A DNA stretch of 61,593 nt from Pseudomonadota bacterium (GTDB lineage Bacteria > Desulfobacterota > Desulfobulbia > Desulfobulbales > Desulfocapsaceae): contig JAHJLI010000095.1 of NCBI GenBank assembly GCA_018821785.1, positions 1-61,593 on the forward strand, written 5' to 3'. Below the pieces are notes generated by a model. It ran no database searches. It had not been told where the DNA came from and worked only from the letters and a program-made list of their open reading frames with translations. Positions 55,476 through 61,593 of this stretch are shown one piece after another. Within the stretch, counting starts at the first letter, position 1. The number at the start of each line of letters is the position of its first letter. The position numbers were made by a program, and so were the translations under genes.

Positions 55476-56843
55476 ATGAAAACAGTTGTCATCATAGAAA
55501 ATGAAGCGGTAGAGCTGGAAGCCATGGTCAGCCTCTTCGAGCAGTGGCAGAAAGAGATCAATATCCTCACGGCAAAGGAGGAAAAGGCAGCAATCAGCAT
55601 CATGTCCCAGCACCATGTCGATCTGGTCGTCTGTGATCTGGCCCTGCCGAAAATTGATACCCTGGAAGGGTTTTCCCTGCTCACCCATACCTTTCCCTAT
55701 GTGCCTTGCATCGCCCTGTCAACAGACCAGGGGCCTTCATCTGCGGAAGCAATCAGAAGGGGCGCCAGCCACTGTCTGGAAAAGCCTATCGTTGCAGCGG
55801 AACTCCTGCAACACGCAGCTGACCTTCTAGATAACGATACCAGCGGCACGGTCAAGGGCATCCCCATTCACAGTTTTCTGCAGATGCTCGAAAGCGAGGA
55901 AAAGACCTGCACCCTCCAGGTAAATCACGAGAAAGACACCGGGCTTCTCTATATTAGCAACGGTCTGCTGGTAGATGCTGAAACCAAAAACTTTGTCGGT
56001 GAGAAAGCAGCACACTTCATTCTCTCTTGGCAGGAAACCTTGGTGCAACTCCGATATTTCAACGGACAGCGAAAAAGGCAGATCAACAAGCCGCTTCTCT
56101 CTATTATCATGGAGGCCTTTCGCCTGCGCAGTGAAAAAGAAAAGGAGCAAAAAGATGCCACCCCCGCCAAGGATCATCAATTGCCTTTGAAACACCTCTC
56201 CACACTGGGCAAGCGCATCCCTTTAGAAATTGGCTCACGAGTCAAACTTGAGTTTCCGCACCTCGACACCCGCTTTGAAAGCACCATGGTCGGTATGTTG
56301 CAAGATCATTACCTCATCCTCACCAACCCTCAACCCCTTGCCGACATGGACGAGAAGGTAGGCCTCGAACAACGGGTCATCATTAAATACGTGCATAAGG
56401 GACGGGTTTGGATGTTTAAGGCCCAGTTACTGAAAACCGTCGAAGCACCATACCAGCTGCTCTTTTTTGAATATCCCGCGGTTATCCACTTTCATGAGCT
56501 GCGCCAGACAAAAAGAAGCTCAATTTTTATTCCATGCACATTTCATGTTGCAGAAGAACCTGAGCTCTATGGAACCCTTATCGATCTGAGCACGACCGGT
56601 GCTCTTTGCCTGATCAAGCATAAGGCTGCCCTTCCCCAGCCCCAGATCGACATCACAGGCGGCGTCTCCCTCCGCTGCCTGATGCCTGGAATAAAGGAAG
56701 AGCAAAGACTTAGTGGAATTGTCAGAAACCTGGCCATTGACACCAATGAGACCAGGATCGGCATTGAGTTTAAAAACCTCCAGTCGCACCTGGCCGAGAC
56801 CATCGGCAATTTCCTCTACACGGTCGAAGGATTTATCGAATAG
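55476..56843 (+). CDS. response regulator with PATAN (DUF4388)-like and PilZ domains
   Basis: 455 residues. Receiver at 1-118 (Asp54 in VCDLALPK, Lys103 in LEKP); a DUF4388/PATAN-like domain at 126-225 (IPIHSFLQMLESEEKTCTLQV, GLLYISNGLLVDAET); a YcgR-N-like domain at about 250-340; PilZ from 343 with RQTKR (343-347) and DLSTTG (370-375), which matches the RxxxR and D/NxSxxG c-di-GMP motifs. It should join a phosphorylation input with c-di-GMP binding, probably to control motility or pili. It is divergent from the Cys-PAS kinase, which may be its partner. Confidence 0.88.
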   Translation: MKTVVIIENEAVELEAMVSLFEQWQKEINILTAKEEKAAISIMSQHHVDLVVCDLALPKIDTLEGFSLLTHTFPYVPCIALSTDQGPSSAEAIRRGASHCLEKPIVAAELLQHAADLLDNDTSGTVKGIPIHSFLQMLESEEKTCTLQVNHEKDTGLLYISNGLLVDAETKNFVGEKAAHFILSWQETLVQLRYFNGQRKRQINKPLLSIIMEAFRLRSEKEKEQKDATPAKDHQLPLKHLSTLGKRIPLEIGSRVKLEFPHLDTRFESTMVGMLQDHYLILTNPQPLADMDEKVGLEQRVIIKYVHKGRVWMFKAQLLKTVEAPYQLLFFEYPAVIHFHELRQTKRSSIFIPCTFHVAEEPELYGTLIDLSTTGALCLIKHKAALPQPQIDITGGVSLRCLMPGIKEEQRLSGIVRNLAIDTNETRIGIEFKNLQSHLAETIGNFLYTVEGFIE

Positions 56844-56890
56844 GAGCCGTCAATAAATAACTGCTGCCATTTGTTATAATTAAAGATATT

Positions 56891-57274
56891 ATGAATTTCT
56901 CTCAACTCCTTTTGAAGGGTACATTGATCATAGCGATCCTCTTGTTTGTTTCACCTATTCCAGCAAAAGAAAACAGTGCCCGAGTTACCCAGGAAGTCGA
57001 AAAACTCATCGACTTTATCAAAGTTTCAGACTGTAAATTCAACAGAAATGGAAGTTGGTTTGAAGCAATTGAAGGCGCAGAACACATCAACACTAAATAT
57101 CAGTATGTGCAAAAAAAAGGTTTGGTAAAGACTGCGGAAGACTTTATAAAATATGCGGCGACCAAGAGCAGCATTTCTGGTGAGGCATATATTGTCCAAT
57201 GTGGAAATGATGCCCCCCAAAAAAGTGCAGAGTGGTTAACTACGGCTCTTGCTCAAATACGTGCTATTAAATAA
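56891..57274 (+). CDS. exported DUF5329-family protein
   Basis: 127 residues with a signal peptide (about 1-26, IPA|KE). The mature part has VEKLIDFIKVSDCKFNRNGSW.., a Cys pair (SDCKF and VQCG), FIKYAATKSSISGEAY and a C-terminal AEWL helix, which fit DUF5329, a family of unknown function. It stands alone between the PilZ regulator and the AOR gene. Function unknown. Confidence 0.75.
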   Translation: MNFSQLLLKGTLIIAILLFVSPIPAKENSARVTQEVEKLIDFIKVSDCKFNRNGSWFEAIEGAEHINTKYQYVQKKGLVKTAEDFIKYAATKSSISGEAYIVQCGNDAPQKSAEWLTTALAQIRAIK

Positions 57275-57350
57275 ACCGGTTAAGAACTCATTAAAAGGGT
57301 CTTGCTATCGTCCGCGACGGACTTGCTGCCATTGGCGCCTAAGCGACAAT

Positions 57351-57424
57351 CCCCGGTAAACGGGATAAGTACCTTCACGAAATTCGTTTATGAAAGAATA
57401 GGAAACGAATTTCTAAGGTACTAA
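57351..57424 (+). repeat. dispersed hairpin repeat, copy A (best copy)
   Basis: Small hairpin CCCG (57352-57355)/CGGG (57361-57364). Long hairpin: AGTACCTT (57368-57375) with AAGGTACT (57415-57422), and GAAATTCGTTT (57379-57389) with AAACGAATTTC (57403-57413), loop of 13 bases. All 19 pairs are perfect. It ends 13 bases before the AOR start codon at 57437 and would lie in its mRNA leader. Confidence 0.85.
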
Positions 57425-57436
57425 AAAGGAGAACCG

Positions 57437-59221
57437 ATGTTCGGATTTTATAATCGCATTCTGACAATTGATCTCAGTGGTCGCAGCTTTGTCATCGAAA
57501 CCATCGAGGATGAAGTCTTGGCCCAGTCGTTCGGTGGCAAGGGTTTGGCCACCCGGTTGCTTCTTGAACGTAATCCGGTAGGTGTCGATGCCCTGGCCCC
57601 TGAGAATCACCTCATCTTTGCCACCGGCCCCTTTTGCGGCGGAAGGCTGTGGGGCGGTAGCCGGTATGGGGTGTTCACCAAGTCGCCGCTGACCGGCTTT
57701 TATGGCGAATCTTATTCAGGCGGCAAGGTGCCCGAGGCCATCGACGCCACCGGTTTCGATGCCATTCTCCTGCACGGCAAATCGGTGGTACCGACGGTGC
57801 TGTCCATTCATCCCGACGGTGTTGTTTTCCACGACGCGAGGGAGCTGTGGGGGATGGAGACCTTTGCCGCTGAAGAGGCGGCGATTGCGCAATTTGCCCA
57901 CCAGCAGGAAGGGTTTAAGAAGCGCGGCGCGGTAGTCATTGGTCCCGCCGGGGAGAAGCTTGTTCGTTATGCGATTATTGCCAATGATAAATGGCGGTGC
58001 GCCGGAAGGACCGGGGTAGGGACGGTGATGGGAGCGAAACTGGTCAAGGCTGTCGTCTTCCAGGGGGATCGGAAACGAACCTACGCCGACCCCGAAGGAG
58101 TTGCCGAATATGCCCGGAATTTTTCTTCGACCAACATGGAACACCCCGGAGTCAAGGCCTATAAGAAAATGGGCACGACCATGATGGTTACCCTCATGAA
58201 TAATGTTGGGGCCTTCCCCGCCAGGTATTGGAACCAGGGTTCATGCGACCATGCGGAGGAGATCAGCGGCGAGCGCTATCACGCGGAACACGAGGTCAAG
58301 CCCCATGCCTGCGCCAAATGTTTTATGGCCTGCGGCCGCATGGCCAGGTTGCTAAAAGGGAGGCACAAAGATCTCAAGCTCGAAGGTCCGGAATACGAGA
58401 CCATCTACTCCTTTGGTGGCCTTTGCATGATCACCGAGATGGAGGAGATTGCCTACCTCAACGACCTCTGCGACCGCCTCGGCATGGATACCATCACCGC
58501 CGGTAACCTCTGCGCTCTGCTGATGGAGGCAAAGAGCAAGGGCCGGGTCGAGTACCCGATGCAGTACGGCGATGCCGACCAGGTTGTGGCGCTGATCGAA
58601 AAGATTGCCGCGCGTGAGGATATCGGTGACGTTCTGGCCGATGGCATTATCGCCGCCTCTGAGCAGTGGGGACTCAGCGATCTGGCCATTCATGTCAAGG
58701 GCCTGGAGCCGGCGGGGTATGATCCGAGGGTATTAAAAGGGATGGGGCTTACTTTCGGCACCTCGCCCCGCGGTGCCTGCCATCTGCGGACCACCTTCTA
58801 TAAGCCGGAACTGTCGGGGATGATCCCCGCCGACCAGATAGAGGACAAGGCGGCGATGCTCATTGATTTTGAGAATCGCCTGAATATCTTTGACACTCTC
58901 ATCCTTTGCCGGTTTTACCGGGATCTGTATTCCTGGGCCGAGCTTACAAAGGCCATTTCTCTTGCCACCGGCCTTGCAGCGACACGGGAGGACCTGGAGA
59001 CCATTGCCAGCCGGATAGTCGACAGCACCCGGCAGTTCAATATCCGCGAAGGCCTGCAGCCGGAGGACGACCGTCTGCCGCCAAGACTGCACAAGGAAAA
59101 GCTTCTGGACGGCAGGACGCTTACCGCCGCCGAGATGGAACAGCTGCTGGGCGATTATTATCGTCTCCGCGGCTGGGACAAGCGGGGGATGCTGTCGGAG
59201 GGCGCCAGCACCTTGGATTGA
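57437..59221 (+). CDS. aldehyde:ferredoxin oxidoreductase family protein
   Basis: 594 residues, full length. The N-terminal pterin-binding domain begins GFYNRILTIDLSGRS and includes FGGKGLATRLL. The [4Fe-4S] cluster ligands are Cys292, Cys295, Cys299 and Cys491. These enzymes hold tungsten (or molybdenum) bis-pyranopterin and oxidise aldehydes to acids with ferredoxin; the exact substrate cannot be told. AAGGAGAACCG precedes the ATG. No MoaD- or ThiS-like partner lies next to it, unlike in many AOR loci. Confidence 0.93.
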   Translation: MFGFYNRILTIDLSGRSFVIETIEDEVLAQSFGGKGLATRLLLERNPVGVDALAPENHLIFATGPFCGGRLWGGSRYGVFTKSPLTGFYGESYSGGKVPEAIDATGFDAILLHGKSVVPTVLSIHPDGVVFHDARELWGMETFAAEEAAIAQFAHQQEGFKKRGAVVIGPAGEKLVRYAIIANDKWRCAGRTGVGTVMGAKLVKAVVFQGDRKRTYADPEGVAEYARNFSSTNMEHPGVKAYKKMGTTMMVTLMNNVGAFPARYWNQGSCDHAEEISGERYHAEHEVKPHACAKCFMACGRMARLLKGRHKDLKLEGPEYETIYSFGGLCMITEMEEIAYLNDLCDRLGMDTITAGNLCALLMEAKSKGRVEYPMQYGDADQVVALIEKIAAREDIGDVLADGIIAASEQWGLSDLAIHVKGLEPAGYDPRVLKGMGLTFGTSPRGACHLRTTFYKPELSGMIPADQIEDKAAMLIDFENRLNIFDTLILCRFYRDLYSWAELTKAISLATGLAATREDLETIASRIVDSTRQFNIREGLQPEDDRLPPRLHKEKLLDGRTLTAAEMEQLLGDYYRLRGWDKRGMLSEGASTLD

Positions 59222-59267
59222 TCTTTATTGGTGATCATATGTTCCCCCCCTCCCCAGTGTTCGACAA

Positions 59268-60083
59268 TTACAGTATCGCTCGCACAGTTTTTAAAAACAG
59301 CTCGTCCAATAGCTGGTCTGCAGCCGCAATTTCTTTTGCGGAGGAAAACCCGGAGTCTAGCTCACTGAAAATCTTTTCGTAGGAGGATTGCCTAATATCC
59401 AGTAGCTTGCGCACGACCCCCAGCCTTGGATAGAGTCCGTTTTCAAAGAAAAAATTGCAGGGCCCGGGGGAATTTTTCCGGCGATAAGGCCATTTGCACT
59501 TGAGTTCGGCAAATTCTCTGAAAGCCTCTGTTGACACTCTATTCTGTGTGTAATCACTCACCGCGATGGGTCGTCCAAGACGGAATTCCACTTCCTTGAA
59601 ATAAGCGGTCACCAAGGCATGCTCCGTCACAATCAGTCCGAAGACATACCAATTATCAATGGTCTGCAGAAGAATCGACTTGTAAACTGCAGGCAGCTTC
59701 TTGGTGGCGGGACAAAAATAGATGCGGCATGCTTGCTCACCGTACCAGCTCAGAGATCGATAGTCTACGCCGTTGTTACCTGGTATGGCCGGGTGGAGGA
59801 GACAACCGACGTGGCTTTTCTCATCACCTATGAGCCCCAGAAAAGGACAGTGATGAAATCCGGGAAACGGCCGCGATAGCCTGTGTGGTCCCTTATTTCT
59901 TCTTTTAAATTCAAAGATCCCCTCTTCAGTTCTGGGGACCGATGCAAAAGTCTCGGTCCGCTTTGCCAACAGAACCTCAAGAATTTCCCGTGAGAGATTA
60001 GGCAAATTATACAAACCGCAACAGGCCCCGCAGGATACTGTTGCACTCACCTGGCACAGGTAGATATTGTCGGCATCATCCAT
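59268..60083 (-). CDS. Cys-cluster (YkgJ-like, zinc/iron-chelating) protein
   Basis: 271 residues from the ATG at 60083. Eight or so conserved-looking Cys: SCGACCGLYNLP, HHCPFLG, VGCLLHP, ACRIYFCP, a pattern of YkgJ-type metal-chelating domains. The C-terminal half is helical and of unknown kind. Convergent with the AOR gene, with 46 bases between stops. The start is uncertain: a GTG at 60113 with AGGTG upstream would add ten residues. Function unknown; perhaps metal-site or protein modification. Confidence 0.75.
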   Translation of the reverse strand: MDDADNIYLCQVSATVSCGACCGLYNLPNLSREILEVLLAKRTETFASVPRTEEGIFEFKRRNKGPHRLSRPFPGFHHCPFLGLIGDEKSHVGCLLHPAIPGNNGVDYRSLSWYGEQACRIYFCPATKKLPAVYKSILLQTIDNWYVFGLIVTEHALVTAYFKEVEFRLGRPIAVSDYTQNRVSTEAFREFAELKCKWPYRRKNSPGPCNFFFENGLYPRLGVVRKLLDIRQSSYEKIFSELDSGFSSAKEIAAADQLLDELFLKTVRAIL

Positions 60084-60356
60084 GCAGATATCACTATAAC
60101 GAGCCTGATTCACGCAAACACCTGAATTTTCCCAATGGTGTAATAGAGTGGGTAGCAAAATCCTGACGTTAATCCGGAGAGAATGGCGACCAATCCAAGC
60201 GATCAAAGAAACAATCGACTATAAACGTGGAGCTAATGCACTTTATAACGCGAGATGATTTGAACAAAATGGAAAAGAAGTCAAATATGACCCCAAAGGT
60301 TAAAAACCGCTCAGATGACAGGTTCAGGATCTCACCCCATCTTTCACCACTTTCAG
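60084..60356. other. 273-base gap without gene
   Basis: Between the stop of the APH-type kinase and the start of the Cys-cluster gene, both leftward. No frame with family resemblance, repeat or clear terminator was seen. It probably holds the promoter of the Cys-cluster gene. Confidence 0.4.
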
Positions 60357-61445
60357 TCAGCAACCTGAAGAGAAGGCCAGCAGGCGAATTTCTTCCTCTC
60401 GTTTGATAATATCCTCGACCAGGCGAAACTGGCGTGCCGCCCTGAACAGATTCTCACCGTCTTGCCGCACCTTGAAATAGCTGTTGCCGCGCAGATGATC
60501 GGTGAAAAAGCGTAACCCGAGTTCAAAGGTTATGGCCATGACTGCGTCAAAAATAAAAGCCCGCTGCCCGGCGGACAGCAATTGCTGCGAAGGTAGACTG
60601 AAATAGCCCGCAAGGAGCGCCCGGCAGATCTCCATATCAAAGAAGACCTCAAGGCCATCCTTGCCGCCGCTCTCCCCTGTCCGGTTACAGCAGGAACGCA
60701 GGCAATCCCCCAGGTCGTAATGGACAATGCCCGCCCCCACCGTATCAAGATCGAGCATGCCATCGGCCAGACCCTGGTCGTCGAAGAGAAAATTATCGAT
60801 CTTCGGATCGCCGTGAATTATCTGTATGGTCAGGAGTCCTGCATGTTTCGCTTCTTCGAGAACAGTCGCCTGTTTCCTGCCCCGGTCAATGGCTTCAAGA
60901 CAATACCGGCAGGCGGAACCGGCGGCCATCTCAGTCTTTACCTGCAGTCGATCAAACTCCTGCAGATACTTGGGCAGATTATGAAATCCGGGCAGTGGAT
61001 CTTCAAGATATTGCTCATCGAGATCGGCCACAAGGACATGAAAGCAGGCCAGGGTCCGCCCTATCTGAAAGGCCTGTTCGAGGCTTGTCAGGGATTCGCA
61101 GCTGATGTGATCTAGATAGGTCTGAGCGCGCCAATATTCACCCTGATAATCACAAAAATGGTGTTCGCCGCTAAGCGTTAACACCGGCCGGGCGGTGCGA
61201 AAGGGTTTGTCGGTCTGCAACGGCCGTCCACTCAGATGCCGGGTGACTTTTGCAAAATTATCGATCACCCGGAGGGGCTGGGGGAAGACCTGGCGGTTGA
61301 TGCGCTGCAGGACAAACGATGACCCGGCCGACTCAACCAGAAAGGTGTCATTGATATTGCCGCGACCTAGCCGCGACAGCTGGCAGGTGGCACCGTCCGA
61401 ATAAAATGCTGCCGCCGCCTGGCGCAAATCAACTGTGGTTATCAT
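60357..61445 (-). CDS. APH-type small-molecule phosphotransferase
   Basis: 362 residues from the ATG at 61445. ATP-binding start LGRGNINDTFLVESAGSSFVLQRIN, catalytic loop IIHGDPKIDNFLFD and metal-binding LDLDTVGAG show the aminoglycoside phosphotransferase/choline kinase fold. Close in layout to N-acetylhexosamine kinases. The start lies 17 bases inside the glucokinase 3' end, so the two are coupled; a sugar or amino-sugar substrate is likely from this context. A start at 61478 is also open. Confidence 0.87.
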   Translation of the reverse strand: MITTVDLRQAAAAFYSDGATCQLSRLGRGNINDTFLVESAGSSFVLQRINRQVFPQPLRVIDNFAKVTRHLSGRPLQTDKPFRTARPVLTLSGEHHFCDYQGEYWRAQTYLDHISCESLTSLEQAFQIGRTLACFHVLVADLDEQYLEDPLPGFHNLPKYLQEFDRLQVKTEMAAGSACRYCLEAIDRGRKQATVLEEAKHAGLLTIQIIHGDPKIDNFLFDDQGLADGMLDLDTVGAGIVHYDLGDCLRSCCNRTGESGGKDGLEVFFDMEICRALLAGYFSLPSQQLLSAGQRAFIFDAVMAITFELGLRFFTDHLRGNSYFKVRQDGENLFRAARQFRLVEDIIKREEEIRLLAFSSGC

Positions 61446-61593
61446 GCGCGGTACAATCCGCGAACTCAGCCCGACCATAATGGGCTGCGCCTATGAGGGC
61501 CGCATCTGACTTGAGGATCATCTGCACCGGGATGGTTCCCATGAAATCCGCCATGAGCCCCTTGGCACAAAAGCCCCGAAGAAAGCCTGTAAA
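61429..61593 (-). CDS. glk: glucokinase, 3' end only
   Basis: Open at the right edge: 54 codons and a TGA. The translation reads FLRGFCAKGLMADFMGTIPV, then QMILKSDAALIGAAHYGRAE, which matches the C-terminus of the Glk family (KGR...IPV.LIL....GLLGAA). It phosphorylates glucose with ATP. It overlaps the following kinase gene by 17 bases. The call rests on this short end only. Confidence 0.7.
   Translation of the reverse strand, partial: FTGFLRGFCAKGLMADFMGTIPVQMILKSDAALIGAAHYGRAEFADCTAHDNHS

Overview
The window looks like chromosomal DNA from a Gram-negative, probably anaerobic bacterium of the Desulfobacterota (Desulfobulbales-like). The reasons are several large PAS sensor kinases, a tungsten-type aldehyde:ferredoxin oxidoreductase, a ferredoxin-nitroreductase fusion, a TRAP transporter with pxpABC, an MSHA-type pilus locus and a yajC/tgt pair. 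This placement is inferred from gene content only. I see no rRNA, tRNA, CRISPR array, transposase or phage gene.

Layout from left to right. 1-3415: leftward two-component cluster with a truncated REC-PAS kinase, a stand-alone receiver and a kinase with a periplasmic SBP_bac_3 sensor. 3663-7189: leftward MacB/LolD-type ABC exporter (ATPase and two FtsX-type permeases) translationally coupled to a small TIGR04076-like protein. 7360-9882: 5TM-LytS-type hybrid kinase. 9994-16556: tetR, periplasmic adaptor, RND pump and TolC operon, whose promoter lies between two copies of a 14-bp operator. 16736-18790: ferredoxin-nitroreductase and an AraC/GyrI-like regulator. 19150-25312: rightward GntR/FCD regulator, TRAP transporter dctPQM and pxpABC (5-oxoprolinase), a predicted pyroglutamate uptake and hydrolysis unit. 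25360-33942: leftward orphan adaptor, Cache-type hybrid kinase, aspartate kinase with a CBS protein, and a GAF hybrid kinase. 33978-34253: remnant of an extradiol dioxygenase gene. 34322-49019: long leftward MSHA-like pilus locus (mshM, L, N, E, G, I, J and K-like genes, then three pilin-type proteins and a TPR protein). 49194-53233: flavin reductase, RNase HI, REC-HATPase, yajC and tgt. 53243-56843: divergent hybrid kinase and REC-PATAN-PilZ regulator. 56891-59221: DUF5329 protein and aldehyde:ferredoxin oxidoreductase. 59268-61593: Cys-cluster protein, APH-type kinase and the 3' end of glucokinase.

The most interesting non-coding signal is a dispersed repeat of about 75 bp. It has a small CCCG/CGGG hairpin followed by a long hairpin whose arms resemble AGTACCTT..GAAATTC / GAATTTC..AAGGTACT. 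I find it upstream of the AOR gene, in the araC/gntR intergenic region and between tgt and yajC, with a half copy running into the pxpA start and the small-hairpin core alone near 7275. It is not explained by any gene.

Signalling dominates the window: six histidine kinases, two further receiver proteins and one REC-HATPase protein. Two proteins could link the pilus to c-di-GMP, the MshE-like ATPase and the PilZ regulator, although the MshE-like binding motif is altered.
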